Of a stretch of DNA of 64,000 nt, positions 26,422-35,870 are shown piece by piece. The position numbers and the translations under genes are program-made. Below the pieces are notes generated by a model. That model saw nothing but the letters and a program-made list of their open reading frames with translations, did not search any database and was not told where the DNA came from. The first letter of the stretch is position 1. Each line of letters opens with the position of its first letter. Source of the stretch: JAJXWB01 sp047605445 (lineage in GTDB: Bacteria > Pseudomonadota > Alphaproteobacteria > Rhizobiales > Beijerinckiaceae); contig JASGFP010000002.1 of assembly GCA_047605445.1 (NCBI GenBank), positions 45,941-109,940 of the forward strand, given 5' to 3'.

Positions 26422-27429
26422 ATGCGCTTCTTCGTGACGGGTTCGGCCGGATTCATCGGCTTTCATCTGTGCCGGCGGCTCCTCGCCGACGGGCATTTCG
26501 TCGACGGTTTCGACGCGATGACGCCCTATTACGATCCGGCGCTGAAGGCGCGCCGGCTCGCGCTGCTGGCCAACACCAACGGCTTCCGCAATACGATCGG
26601 CGCTCTCGAGGACATGGGGGCGCTGCAAGCCGCCTACGAAGCCGCAAAGCCCGATGTCGTCGTGCATCTCGCCGCGCAGGCGGGGGTGCGCTATAGCCTC
26701 GAAAATCCGCGCGCCTATGTCGATTCCAATCTGGTCGGCACGTTCAACCTCATGGAATGCGCCCGCGTTGCAGCGCCCGGCCATCTGCTGATGGCCTCGA
26801 CCAGTTCGGTCTATGGCGAGAGCTTCGACGTTCCGTTTTTCGAGACGAACCAGACGGATCGGCCGATCACGCTCTATGCCGCGACCAAGAAGTCGACGGA
26901 GCTGATGGCGCATTCCTACGCCCATCTGTGGAATTTGCCGACGACCATGTTCCGCTTCTTCACGGTCTACGGACCGTGGGGGCGCCCCGACATGGCGCCG
27001 CAGAAATTTCTCGAAGCGATCGACGCGGGGCGGCCGATCGACGTCTACAACCACGGCGAGATGCAGCGCGACTTCACCTATATCGACGATCTCGTCGAGG
27101 CGATCGTGCGGCTCGTCTCGCGCGCGCCGGTCGCCGGCGAGACGATTGGCGACACGGACACGATCTCGCCCGTCGCGCCGTTTCGCGTGGTCAATATCGG
27201 GCGTGGCGCGCCCGTGCAGCTGATGGATTTCATCGCCGCGCTGGAGCAGGCGGCCGGCAGGAAGGCCGAGCGCCATTTCATGCCGATGCAGAAGGGCGAC
27301 GTGCCGATCACCTTCGCCAATTGCGACCTGCTGGAGGCGCTCACGGGCTATCGGCCCTCGACGGGCATCGACGTCGGCGTTCCGGCGCTGGTCGACTGGT
27401 TCCGCGCCTATAATGCGGGCCAGGCGTAG
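26422..27429 (+). CDS. UDP-glucuronate 4-epimerase
   Basis: This 335-aa extended SDR enzyme converts UDP-glucuronate to UDP-galacturonate for lipopolysaccharide or exopolysaccharide. FVTGSAGFIGFHL binds NAD, TSSVYGE and YAATKKS supply the Ser-Tyr-Lys triad, and RFFTVYGPWGRPDMAPQKF is diagnostic of the UDP-uronate epimerase group (LpsL, CapI). Starting at ATG 26422 preserves the fold, and AAGG lies 6 nt upstream. It opens the polysaccharide locus and is followed 67 nt later by the dTDP-rhamnose genes in the same direction. Confidence 0.93.
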   Translation: MRFFVTGSAGFIGFHLCRRLLADGHFVDGFDAMTPYYDPALKARRLALLANTNGFRNTIGALEDMGALQAAYEAAKPDVVVHLAAQAGVRYSLENPRAYVDSNLVGTFNLMECARVAAPGHLLMASTSSVYGESFDVPFFETNQTDRPITLYAATKKSTELMAHSYAHLWNLPTTMFRFFTVYGPWGRPDMAPQKFLEAIDAGRPIDVYNHGEMQRDFTYIDDLVEAIVRLVSRAPVAGETIGDTDTISPVAPFRVVNIGRGAPVQLMDFIAALEQAAGRKAERHFMPMQKGDVPITFANCDLLEALTGYRPSTGIDVGVPALVDWFRAYNAGQA

Positions 27430-27496
27430 CCGCCGCCTTGTGCCGAAAGGCCGTCTCTTGTAGGCAAACGGCAGGTTCGCAAGGGGTTTTCGGCTG

Positions 27497-28549
27497 ATGC
27501 GCGTATTGATGACCGGCGGCGCCGGCTTCATCGGCTCCGCAGTCGCCCGCAGGTTCATGGCTGCGGAAGGCGGCGATCTGCTCGTATTCGACAAGCTGAC
27601 CTATGCCGGCCATCTCGCCTCGCTCGCGCCGGTTTCCGGACATCCACGCTTTTCCTTCGTGCGTGGCGACATTTGCGACCGCGCGGCGGTGCGCGCGACG
27701 TTCGAGGATTTTTCTCCCGACGTCGTCCTGCATCTGGCGGCCGAGAGCCATGTCGACCGCTCCATCGACGGCCCGGCCGCGTTCATCCAAACGAATATCG
27801 TGGGAACCTTCACGATGCTGGAGGAAGCAACGCGGCACTGGCGCGCTTTGCCGCCGGCGCGGCGCGAGGCTTTCCGCTTCGTGCACGTCTCGACAGACGA
27901 AGTGTTCGGGTCGCTCCGCGAAGAAGGCCTGTTTCGCGAAGACACGGCCTATGCGCCGAACTCGCCCTACGCGGCCTCGAAGGCCGGCGCCGACCATCTC
28001 GCGCGAGCCTGGGGCAAGACCTACGGCCTGCCCGCCATCGTCACAAACTGCTCGAACAATTACGGGCCCTGCCAGCACCCGGAAAAACTCATTCCACTCG
28101 CCATTCTCAACGCGCTGGACGGCGCCGCCCTGCCCGTCTACGGCGCGGGCGAGAACCGACGCGACTGGCTGTTCGTGGACGACCACGCCGCCGCGCTCTT
28201 GCGCGTCGCCGAGGCCGGCGTTCCCGGCGAGACCTACAATGTCGGCGGGCGCAGCGAGATGCGCAACATCGATGTCGTCGGCATGATCTGCGACATTCTG
28301 CAGGACATCCGTCCGCACGAGCGCGGGCACTACCGCGATCTCATCGCCTTCGTGAAGGACCGCCCGGGCCACGACATGCGCTATGCGATCGACTGCGGCA
28401 AGATCGAACGCGAGCTTGGCTGGCGGCCCGCCGAATCCTTCGCCACCGGCCTGCGCAAGACGGTCGCGTGGTACATCGAAAATCCCGAATGGCGGCAGGC
28501 GATCCGCGACAGCGGATACCGTGGCGAACGCCTCGGCCTGATCGCCTGA
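27497..28549 (+). CDS. rfbB: dTDP-glucose 4,6-dehydratase
   Basis: This 350-aa NAD-dependent enzyme performs the second step of dTDP-L-rhamnose synthesis, turning dTDP-glucose into the 4-keto-6-deoxy sugar. It shows MTGGAGFIGSAV, then HVSTDEVFGSL with the catalytic acid pair, YAASKAGAD as YxxxK, and TNCSNNYGPCQHPEKLIP, the RmlB-specific block. Length is normal. The gene order here is rfbB, rfbC, rfbD, rfbA, with overlaps or gaps of 8-9 nt, so this is one operon. The ATG at 27497 starts the fold. Confidence 0.97.
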   Translation: MRVLMTGGAGFIGSAVARRFMAAEGGDLLVFDKLTYAGHLASLAPVSGHPRFSFVRGDICDRAAVRATFEDFSPDVVLHLAAESHVDRSIDGPAAFIQTNIVGTFTMLEEATRHWRALPPARREAFRFVHVSTDEVFGSLREEGLFREDTAYAPNSPYAASKAGADHLARAWGKTYGLPAIVTNCSNNYGPCQHPEKLIPLAILNALDGAALPVYGAGENRRDWLFVDDHAAALLRVAEAGVPGETYNVGGRSEMRNIDVVGMICDILQDIRPHERGHYRDLIAFVKDRPGHDMRYAIDCGKIERELGWRPAESFATGLRKTVAWYIENPEWRQAIRDSGYRGERLGLIA

Positions 28550-28557
28550 GGCGAACC

Positions 28558-29112
28558 ATGCGCGTGGACGATTCCGCAATCCCTGATGTGAAGATCGTGA
28601 CGCCGAAGAAGCACGGCGATGCGCGCGGATTTTTCTCGGAAGTCTACAAGGACGAGGACTGGCGCGCGGCCGGCCTCGATTTCCGCTTCGTGCAGGACAA
28701 CCATTCGTTTTCCGCGCAGGCCGGCGTGCTGCGCGGCCTCCATTTCCAGATCGAACCGGCTGCGCAGGCCAAGCTCGTGCGCGTCGCGCGGGGCCGCATT
28801 CTCGACGTCGCGGTCGACATCCGCCGATCTTCGCCGACCTTCGGCCGTCATGTCGCGGTCGAACTGTCGCGCGAGAACTGGCTGCAATTGCTCGTGCCGC
28901 CAGGCTTCGCGCATGGCTTCCTGACGCTCGAGCCAGACACGGACGTTCTCTACAAGACGACCGCGCCCTATTCCGCGGCCCATGATTTCGGGCTCGCGTG
29001 GGACGATCCGGACCTCGCCATCGACTGGCCGACGCCGCCAGACGGCCCGATCCTGTCGGAACGCGACGGCAAATGGCCGCGCCTGCGCGACCTGACACAG
29101 GGTTTTGCATGA
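28558..29112 (+). CDS. rfbC: dTDP-4-dehydrorhamnose 3,5-epimerase
   Basis: This 184-aa cupin-fold epimerase acts third in dTDP-L-rhamnose synthesis. The family blocks DARGFFSEVYK, FVQDNHSFS, LRGLHFQ and VPPGFAHGFLTL are all present. The catalytic His (GLHFQ) and Tyr (TDVLYKTT) can be seen. Length is typical. ATG 28558 lies 8 nt after the rfbB stop, and its own stop overlaps the rfbD start as ATGA. Confidence 0.97.
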   Translation: MRVDDSAIPDVKIVTPKKHGDARGFFSEVYKDEDWRAAGLDFRFVQDNHSFSAQAGVLRGLHFQIEPAAQAKLVRVARGRILDVAVDIRRSSPTFGRHVAVELSRENWLQLLVPPGFAHGFLTLEPDTDVLYKTTAPYSAAHDFGLAWDDPDLAIDWPTPPDGPILSERDGKWPRLRDLTQGFA

Positions 29113-30002
29113 CCCTCAAGCTCGCCGTCACGGGATTGACCGGTCAGGTAGTGAGCGCGCTGATCGAGCGCGCGCCGCGCGACATCGAGATCATCGCGCT
29201 CGGTCGGCCGCAGCTCGACCTGTCGATGCGCAGCGCCGTTCTCGGCACGCTGCGTTCTGCGCGCTGCGACGCCATCGTCAATGCTGCCGCCTATACGGCG
29301 GTCGACCGCGCCGAGAGCGAACCGGACGTTGCGATGCGCGTCAACGGCGAGGGCGCCGGTTTCGTTGCGGAGATCGCCGCCGAACTCGGCGCGCCGCTGG
29401 TGCATCTGTCGACCGATTGCGTTTTCGACGGCGCACTGGGCAGGCCCTACCGCGAAACCGACGCGCCCGGTCCGATCAGCGCCTATGGCCGCTCGAAGCT
29501 CGCCGGAGAGGCCCGGATCGCGGCCATCCATCCCGACCACGCGATCTTGCGGACATCGTGGGTCTACAGCCCGTTTGGCGAAAATTTCGTCAAGACGATG
29601 CTGCGGCTCGCGGCGACGCAGGACAAGGTTCGCGTCGTGGCCGATCGTATCGGCTCTCCGACGAGCGCGCTCGATCTCGCGGACGCCATCGTGGCGGTCG
29701 CCCGGCGCCTGCGCGTCGATCGGGCGCTGGAACTGCGCGGCGTGTTCCACATGACAGGCTCCGGCGAAGCGAGCTGGGCCGATTTCGCCTGCGCCATCTT
29801 TGCCGAGGCTCAGGCGCTTGGCCACGCGCCCGTTTCAGTCGAGCGCATCGCGGGCGTGGATTATCCGACCGCCGCGCGCCGTCCGGCGAATTCGCGGCTC
29901 GACAACGCCAAGCTGGCGGCGGTCTACGGCCTGGCCTTGCCCGACTGGCGCAAATCGACCAAGGAATGCGTGGTGCGCCTGCTCATGCCGGGCGCTGCCT
30001 GA
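29109..30002 (+). CDS. rfbD: dTDP-4-dehydrorhamnose reductase
   Basis: This 297-aa NAD(P)H-dependent reductase makes dTDP-L-rhamnose in the last step. The nucleotide fold GLTGQVVSAL is near the N-terminus. HLSTDCVFDG and YGRSKLAGE give the Thr and Tyr-Lys catalytic residues. RTSWVYSPFGENFV is a strong RmlD signature. It is translated from an ATG overlapping the rfbC stop, and rfbA follows after 9 nt. Confidence 0.96.
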   Translation: MTLKLAVTGLTGQVVSALIERAPRDIEIIALGRPQLDLSMRSAVLGTLRSARCDAIVNAAAYTAVDRAESEPDVAMRVNGEGAGFVAEIAAELGAPLVHLSTDCVFDGALGRPYRETDAPGPISAYGRSKLAGEARIAAIHPDHAILRTSWVYSPFGENFVKTMLRLAATQDKVRVVADRIGSPTSALDLADAIVAVARRLRVDRALELRGVFHMTGSGEASWADFACAIFAEAQALGHAPVSVERIAGVDYPTAARRPANSRLDNAKLAAVYGLALPDWRKSTKECVVRLLMPGAA

Positions 30003-30011
30003 GGACGGGAC

Positions 30012-30881
30012 ATGCGGGGCATCATTCTGGCAGGCGGACAGGGCACGCGGCTGCACCCGATGACGCTCGCCATGTCGAAGCAGCTTCTGCCCGTCTACGA
30101 CAAGCCGATGATCTATTATCCGCTCAGCGTCGCCATGCTCGCGGGCATTCGCGAAATCCTCATCATCACGACGCCGGACGATGCGCCGGCGTTCAAGCGT
30201 CTGCTCGGGACTGGCGCGCAATGGGGCCTGTCGCTGAGCTACGCTTCGCAGCCGACGCCCGGAGGGCTGGCGCAATCCTACGTCATTGGCGCGGAATTCG
30301 TGGAGGGACACGCCTCGGCGCTGGTGCTCGGCGACAATATTTTTCACGGCCACGGCCTGACGGAACTGCTCGCAGCGGCGCGCGGCCGCACGCACGGCGC
30401 GACCGTTTTCGCGTATCACGTCAGCGATCCCGAGAGATACGGCGTCGTCTCGTTCGACGCGGATGGCCGCGCGCGAACCATCGAGGAGAAGCCCGCCAAA
30501 CCGAAGTCCAGTTACGCCGTGACCGGGCTCTATTTCTACGACCGACGCGCCCCCGAATTCGCTGCAGCGCTCGCGCCGTCGGCGCGTGGCGAACTCGAGA
30601 TCACCGATCTCAACCGGATGTATCTCGAACGCGGCGAGCTCACGGTCGAACGTCTGGGCCGCGGATTCACATGGCTCGACACAGGCACCCCCACCTCGCT
30701 GGTGGAGGCCTCCGAATATGTCCGCGCCATCGAGCAGCGGCAGGGACAGCGCATCGCGTGCCTCGAAGAAATCGCCTTCGACGCCGGCTGGATCGACGCG
30801 GCGGAGCTTGCCGCAGCCGCTCGGCGCTTCGAGAAGAGCGATTACGGGCGCTACTTGCTGCAGCTTCTCGGCGAGGCCTGA
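30012..30881 (+). CDS. rfbA: Glucose-1-phosphate thymidylyltransferase
   Basis: This 289-aa nucleotidyltransferase catalyses the first step of dTDP-L-rhamnose synthesis, joining dTTP and glucose 1-phosphate. It carries IILAGGQGTRLHPMT, then KPMIYYPLS, LGDNIFHGHGL with the metal-binding Asp, and EEKPAKPKS. The C-terminal extension with YLLQLL near the end is that of the long RmlA form. It is the last gene of the rfb operon and is followed by a minus-strand acyltransferase. Confidence 0.97.
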   Translation: MRGIILAGGQGTRLHPMTLAMSKQLLPVYDKPMIYYPLSVAMLAGIREILIITTPDDAPAFKRLLGTGAQWGLSLSYASQPTPGGLAQSYVIGAEFVEGHASALVLGDNIFHGHGLTELLAAARGRTHGATVFAYHVSDPERYGVVSFDADGRARTIEEKPAKPKSSYAVTGLYFYDRRAPEFAAALAPSARGELEITDLNRMYLERGELTVERLGRGFTWLDTGTPTSLVEASEYVRAIEQRQGQRIACLEEIAFDAGWIDAAELAAAARRFEKSDYGRYLLQLLGEA

Positions 30882-30892
30882 ACCCCGCGCCG

Positions 30893-31480
30893 TCACATCA
30901 GGTCATGCCGCCAGGAGACGCCTGAGCGGATCACACGCGCGGGAACCCCGGCCGCAAGGCTTTGCGCAGGAATGTCGCCCGTCACCACCGCCCGCGCGCC
31001 GACGATGCTGTCGGCGCCGATGCTGACGCCCTTCAGGATCAGCGCGCCTTCGCCCACCCAGACGTGCTCGGCCAGCCTGATGTCGCCAGCCGGATTGATG
31101 CGGCGGCCCGTGGCGGCGTCCACGATCGAATGCATGTCGCTGATCGTGAAGTCCGATTGGCCGATCAGGCAATCCCGGCCGAACGAAATGGCGCCCGCCT
31201 CATGCATCAGCAGGCGCACCCGGCCGTTGAAGCCCGATCTGGCGCCGATCGTCACGAGATTGCCGCCGGCCGCGAAAATTTCGAGATGGCCGAGAATGCA
31301 ATTGTCGCCGATCTCGACGTGAACATTGGGCCCGATGCGCAGGCGAAGCGTCGCCGAAACGCAGCGGCGTCCGAAGGTCACGGAGCTGTTGGCGCCCTCG
31401 AAGCGGATTTCGCCGGCGAGACCGGCCGTATCGCCGCGCACTTTGCTGCTGCCGGACTGGCCGACGACCGAGAGGACCAT
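30893..31480 (-). CDS. Hexapeptide-repeat acyltransferase
   Basis: This 195-aa left-handed beta-helix acyltransferase (LbetaH, WcaF/CysE-like) probably adds an acetyl group to a sugar of the surface polysaccharide. Hexapeptide repeats run from about residue 22 onward, and VWVGEGALILKGVSIGADSIVGARAVVTGDIPA is the C-terminal coil signature, containing the acetyl-CoA-binding turns. A possible active-site His lies in ISDMHSIVD. ATG 31480 has no ribosome-binding site, and a TTG at 31534 would add 18 residues. It lies between the rhamnose operon and an epimerase gene, which supports a role in the polysaccharide locus. Confidence 0.85.
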   Translation of the reverse strand: MVLSVVGQSGSSKVRGDTAGLAGEIRFEGANSSVTFGRRCVSATLRLRIGPNVHVEIGDNCILGHLEIFAAGGNLVTIGARSGFNGRVRLLMHEAGAISFGRDCLIGQSDFTISDMHSIVDAATGRRINPAGDIRLAEHVWVGEGALILKGVSIGADSIVGARAVVTGDIPAQSLAAGVPARVIRSGVSWRHDLM

Positions 31481-31659
31481 GTGATGCGCTACCCCGTGCC
31501 GGTCCGCTTTTTCACCTGAGGCCGGATTGGTCAAGCAAAAGACGGCCGCCCGGCAGGCGGGAAATTGTGCGTTGCGGCCATTGCATGTTATCTGCCGCCA
31601 CGCCCGGGCGGGCTCCCCGGAGCCCGCAGCCGAAACGCCGAACCGACAGGAGCGCCCCG

Positions 31660-32577
31660 ATGCAGATCATGATTACCGGAGGTTGCGGCTTCGTCGGGGT
31701 GAACCTCGCCCGCAAGCTCGTCGGCCGCCCGGGCGTGCGCGTGCGCGTGTTCGACAACGAATCGCTCGGCAAGCGCGAACATCTCGAAGGCGTCGAATGC
31801 GAGTTCATTCACGGCGATATCCGCGATCGCGCCGCGCTCGACGCGGCGTTGAAGGGCGTGGATACGGTGGTGCATCTGGCCGCCGACACGCGGGTGATGG
31901 ATTCGATCGCCGACCCCGTGTTCAACTTCAAGGCGAATGTCGAAGGCTCGCTCAACCTGCTGGAGGCGATGCGCGCCGCCAAGGTCGGGCGGCTCGTCAA
32001 CGCCTCGACCGGCGGCGCAATCATCGGCGCGGCTATCGGCGCGGTGAACGAGAAAATGGTCGCCGCGCCCATGTCGCCCTATGGCGCCTCGAAACTGGCG
32101 GTCGAGGGCTATTGCTCGGCCTATAGCGAAAGCTATGGCGTCCGCTCTGTTTCCCTGCGCTTCTCGAACGTGTTCGGCCCGCAATCCTACCACAAGGGCA
32201 GCGTCGTCGCCGCTTTCCTGAAGCAGATCCTGCAGGGCAAGCCGCTGATCGTCTACGGCGACGGCAGCCAGGTGCGCGATTATGTATTCGTCGGCGATCT
32301 CTGCGAGGGCATTCTGCGCGGCATCGAGTCGGACGTGACGGGCCCGGTGCAGCTCGGCTCCGGCATCGGCCTGACACTGAACGATCTCATCGCCGAAATG
32401 CGCGAGGTCGTCGCGCCGCGCACGTTCGAGGTCGACTACCGCCCATTCCGCGCCGGGGAAGTGCACACGACCTTCTGCGACATAACGAAAGCGCGCGAGG
32501 TGCTGGGCTTCGATCCGCGCACCAGCCTGCGCGACGGGTTGCGCCAGACCTGGGAGTGGTTCAACCGCCGCGGATAG
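31660..32577 (+). CDS. NAD-dependent nucleotide-sugar epimerase (GalE-like)
   Basis: This 305-aa extended SDR enzyme shows MITGGCGFVGVNL as the NAD loop, NASTGGAIIG with the catalytic Ser/Thr, and YGASKLAVEGY as the YxxxK motif. RFSNVFGPQSYHKGSVV resembles bacterial UDP-glucose 4-epimerases acting on UDP-GlcNAc or UDP-uronates. ATG 31660 follows ACAGGAGCG, a strong ribosome-binding site. The next gene, a glycosyltransferase, begins 7 nt after the stop and is preceded by its own AGGAG. The exact nucleotide sugar cannot be read from the sequence. Confidence 0.88.
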   Translation: MQIMITGGCGFVGVNLARKLVGRPGVRVRVFDNESLGKREHLEGVECEFIHGDIRDRAALDAALKGVDTVVHLAADTRVMDSIADPVFNFKANVEGSLNLLEAMRAAKVGRLVNASTGGAIIGAAIGAVNEKMVAAPMSPYGASKLAVEGYCSAYSESYGVRSVSLRFSNVFGPQSYHKGSVVAAFLKQILQGKPLIVYGDGSQVRDYVFVGDLCEGILRGIESDVTGPVQLGSGIGLTLNDLIAEMREVVAPRTFEVDYRPFRAGEVHTTFCDITKAREVLGFDPRTSLRDGLRQTWEWFNRRG

Positions 32578-32584
32578 GAGCCCC

Positions 32585-34066
32585 ATGCCGCTCGCCAAGC
32601 TCGGGGCGACATTATCCCGCGTCCCCGGCCTGTTTCTTACCTTCGTGCTGGAGCGCACCCTGTTCCTGCGCGCTGAGGTTCTCCAGCGCGCGGCCGACGC
32701 GCTGCTCGCCCGACGGCGCGCCGAGGTCGCGCCCGTATTCGAGCCGGCCTTCTATCTCGGCCAGATCGGCCATCCGGTCCGCCGCTTGCGCGCCGCTCGG
32801 GCGCCCCTGCTCCATTATCTGCTGATCGGCTGGCGTGAGCAGCGTTCGCCGACGCCCGATTTCGACGCCGTCCATGCGCGCAGAAGGCTGGCGACGCCGT
32901 TCTGGCGCGACGCCTATTCGGACTGGCTCAGGCTCCCTCCCCCGCGTCCGCCGCGAAGCGAGTTCGAGGAAGCGCATCCCGACGTCGCGGCGCCCGGCGC
33001 CGACGCTCCGATCGCGCTTGTATTCAACCATGCGCGCGGCGGCGGTTCGACCCGCTTTCTCGGCATCTACGAAAACGGGATAATCGCGCGTGGCGTGTGG
33101 CCCGTCCGATTGCGTCGACTCACCGGGCGCAGGGCCATTCTGGTCAGCCCGCTGCCGGGCGGGCGCAGCGTCGTCGCGGATGCTTCCGAGAGTCTCGACA
33201 CTGTCGCGCACCAGATGCGCGGGCGCGAGATCGACCACATTCTCGTCAACCACACAGTCGACCACCCGGACGGACTGATCGAATGGATTCCCGCGCTCGC
33301 CCGCGATTTCGGCGCGCCCTACGACGTCTTTCTCCATGATTATTTCACCGTCTGCCCGCGGATCAATCTGATCGACGACGAGAACAGGTTCTGCGACGTC
33401 GCGCCCGTCGAGCGCTGCATGACCTGCGTCGCCAGCGCCGGCAGCGACGCCGAGGGGGCCGATGTCGGCGGCTGGCGCGAACGGCACATACGATTTCTGG
33501 CAGGCGCGCGGCGCGTCATGGCGCCCTCGCAGGATGCGCGGCGCCGGCTCGAACCGCTGGTCGGCCGCGCGCTGGATGTGATGGAGCCGGAAGACGAGGC
33601 GCGTCCGCCTCCGCCGCCCGCGCGGCCACGTTCCGGCCCACCACGAATTGTTTCGATCGGCGCGTTGTCGCAGGCCAAGGGGGCCTCGGTCCTCGAAGCG
33701 CTGGCGCAGTCGAACGCCGCCCTGCAATCGCCGCTCTCCCTCGCGCTTATAGGGCCCGCCATCAATGCCGCGCGTCTGCGTCGCGCAGGCGTCGATGTGA
33801 CGGGCGTCTATCTCGAAGACGATCTCGACGCGCTGATCCGCGCGCAGGCGCCCGACGCCTTCTTCTTTCCTGCAATCTGGCCCGAGACGTGGTCCTTCAC
33901 ACTCACGCGCGCGCTAGAAACCGGCTTGCCGGCGATCGTCTTCGACATAGGCGCGCCGGCGGAGCGGTTGCGGCGGCTCGGCCGGGAAGACTGGATTCTG
34001 CCGCTCGACATGGTCGGGCGCCCACAGGCGACGATCGAGGCCCTCGCGCAAATCGCGCGCGGCTGA
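32585..34066 (+). CDS. Glycosyltransferase, family 4-like
   Basis: This 493-aa protein belongs to the GT-B superfamily. The first 130 residues form a variable N-terminal part containing FDAVHARRRLATPFWRDA. They are followed by a domain with FLHDYFTVCPRINLID, common in family 4-like enzymes of polysaccharide loci. Cysteines in VERCMTC may bind metal or stabilise structure. The C-terminal domain has RIVSIGALSQAKGASVLEAL and then ETWSFTLTRALETGLPAIVFDIGAPAERL, equivalent to the nucleotide-sugar-binding EX7E region. GGAG lies ahead of ATG 32585. The donor sugar is unknown, though dTDP-rhamnose is available from neighbouring genes. Confidence 0.8.
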   Translation: MPLAKLGATLSRVPGLFLTFVLERTLFLRAEVLQRAADALLARRRAEVAPVFEPAFYLGQIGHPVRRLRAARAPLLHYLLIGWREQRSPTPDFDAVHARRRLATPFWRDAYSDWLRLPPPRPPRSEFEEAHPDVAAPGADAPIALVFNHARGGGSTRFLGIYENGIIARGVWPVRLRRLTGRRAILVSPLPGGRSVVADASESLDTVAHQMRGREIDHILVNHTVDHPDGLIEWIPALARDFGAPYDVFLHDYFTVCPRINLIDDENRFCDVAPVERCMTCVASAGSDAEGADVGGWRERHIRFLAGARRVMAPSQDARRRLEPLVGRALDVMEPEDEARPPPPPARPRSGPPRIVSIGALSQAKGASVLEALAQSNAALQSPLSLALIGPAINAARLRRAGVDVTGVYLEDDLDALIRAQAPDAFFFPAIWPETWSFTLTRALETGLPAIVFDIGAPAERLRRLGREDWILPLDMVGRPQATIEALAQIARG

Positions 34067-34073
34067 CAGGTTT

Positions 34074-35870
34074 TCAGAATTCGAGCATCGCGGCTTGCGC
34101 GAGCCGCGCCAGGATCGCGCCATCGTAAGCCTCGCCGAAATGATCGAAAACGAGTCGCCGCGGGCTGCGCCTGTCGAACTTCTGCCAGACCGGCGCGGCG
34201 TCGACGGGGCGGCGGCGATAGCGGTAGGCGGGCTTTTGCAGCACGCCGATCCGCAGGCCCGCCGCCTGCGCGCGCGCCAGCAGCAGCCAGTCGGGCGAGG
34301 GATAGGGCGCGCCGAGTTCGAGATAGCCGCCGAGCGCCTGCAAGGTTTCGCGGCGGAAGGCCATGCAGGTGTCGCCGAAAGCGTTGAAGAACAGGCCTGC
34401 GCTGCGGGCGTGGCCGATGAACGAGAGATGCGGGCCGTCCGCTCCGTCATCGTCGAACATGGCGAGATTGCTGACGACGACGTCGAATGCGCCGGACGCG
34501 CAGGCGCGCCGCATGCGCGCGAGGCCGTGCGGCGTGAACATGTTGTCATCATCGAGAAAGACGACGAAGTCGTTACGCGCCGCTCGGATGGCGTGGTTGT
34601 AGGCCTCGGGCAAGGGTTGGCCGACGTCCGTGCGAACGATCCTCGCGACGCCCTCGTTCTCGAGGCGCGCGATCAACGCATGCGATTGCGGCAGGCGGCT
34701 CGCATTGTCGACGATGATCGTCTCGACATCGCTCGCCGCGGCTTCGTCCCGAAAACTGGCCAGAGCCGTTTCGAGCAGGTCAGGCCGGTCGAAATGAAGC
34801 ATGCAGAGGCTGATCGACGGCAAGGCCGGCGTTGTGGCGACAGGCGTCGGCGCGCCGATCGCCGCGAGCGCTTCGCTCCAGCCGTCCTTTGCGGGATCGG
34901 AACTGCCGCCAGTATCTCGGTCGCCGAGCGCTTTCTCGATAGACGCGCTCCAGCCCTGCGAACCGCCGCGCAGCGGCGCGACGACGACGTTCGGCGCCGC
35001 CACGAGCCAGTCGGGCAGTTCGAGTTCGTCCCGCCCCCCGACGACAAAGATCCTGTTCCGCTGCGCAACGAGTTGCGCGGCCTGCGCGTCGGAACGAACC
35101 TCGATCACGCGGTGCGGGAAAGTCCAGCGCCGCGTGCGCAGATCGAGCCAGCGCGCGCCCTCGACCGAAGCAGGATCGCCCGCGCACGTGACGAAAGCGA
35201 CTTCGCCGATCGTCGACGAATCGCGCTTCCACAGCCGCTCCACCGTCTCGACGAAGGCGAAGAGGCCGAAGCGCTGGGCGAGCGGACCGACGAAGGCCAC
35301 ACGCGCGGCCTCTGGCGGGAGCGATTGCCGTTCGGGCGTCGACTGCGGCGACGCGACAAGCGAGGCTGGCGGCGTCCGCGCGCCGGGCAATTCCGCGAGC
35401 GCAAGCAATTGGCGGGAGGAAGCGATCAGATGGTCGGCATGGTCGAGGCAGACGCGCTCCATGGCGTCGGCCACGAGATGTCGGAGGGATTCGTCTGCGG
35501 AGAAGTCGCAATCGAGGATGAAGTCGCGCGCGGCGCCATCGCACCAGAGTGCGACCTTGAGCGCAAACGGCAATTCCCCGCAGGCGCGCGCCATGAGAAT
35601 TCCATGCGCTATTCCGCCACGCAACGGACAGACGACCAGATCGGCAGGCGCAGACAAGGCCGCAAGCGCGCGCGCCGACGCGATCAGCGGCGCGACATCG
35701 CCCTCCCGCTCAGCGCCGGCGACAATCGTCGGCCCCGGCGCGCGGACCGACACGGTCAGCAGCCGCGTCTCGTGACCGAGGGACGCGAGGCGTTCGGCGA
35801 CCGGCGCGAACCGGTTCGCCACGCGCGGCCAGGACTCATCGCCATCCCGGTCGATGAAGGCGATCCGCAT
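34074..35870 (-). CDS. Two-domain glycosyltransferase (GT-B-like plus GT2)
   Basis: This 598-aa protein joins two glycosyltransferase-like halves. Residues 1-340 resemble a GT4-type GT-B fold, beginning with MRIAFIDRDGDESWPRVANRF and containing ARVAFVGPLAQRFG and APLRGGSQG. Residues 350-598 form a GT2 (GT-A) domain: SLCMLHFDRPDLLETALASF, then IIVDNAS, FVVFLDDDNMF as the DxD motif, and later DWLLLARA. Such double enzymes may add two sugars in sequence. Its start codon overlaps the stop of the upstream accessory-domain gene (TGATG), so the two are translationally coupled. It converges on the family 4-like gene with 7 nt between. Confidence 0.82.
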   Translation of the reverse strand: MRIAFIDRDGDESWPRVANRFAPVAERLASLGHETRLLTVSVRAPGPTIVAGAEREGDVAPLIASARALAALSAPADLVVCPLRGGIAHGILMARACGELPFALKVALWCDGAARDFILDCDFSADESLRHLVADAMERVCLDHADHLIASSRQLLALAELPGARTPPASLVASPQSTPERQSLPPEAARVAFVGPLAQRFGLFAFVETVERLWKRDSSTIGEVAFVTCAGDPASVEGARWLDLRTRRWTFPHRVIEVRSDAQAAQLVAQRNRIFVVGGRDELELPDWLVAAPNVVVAPLRGGSQGWSASIEKALGDRDTGGSSDPAKDGWSEALAAIGAPTPVATTPALPSISLCMLHFDRPDLLETALASFRDEAAASDVETIIVDNASRLPQSHALIARLENEGVARIVRTDVGQPLPEAYNHAIRAARNDFVVFLDDDNMFTPHGLARMRRACASGAFDVVVSNLAMFDDDGADGPHLSFIGHARSAGLFFNAFGDTCMAFRRETLQALGGYLELGAPYPSPDWLLLARAQAAGLRIGVLQKPAYRYRRRPVDAAPVWQKFDRRSPRRLVFDHFGEAYDGAILARLAQAAMLEF

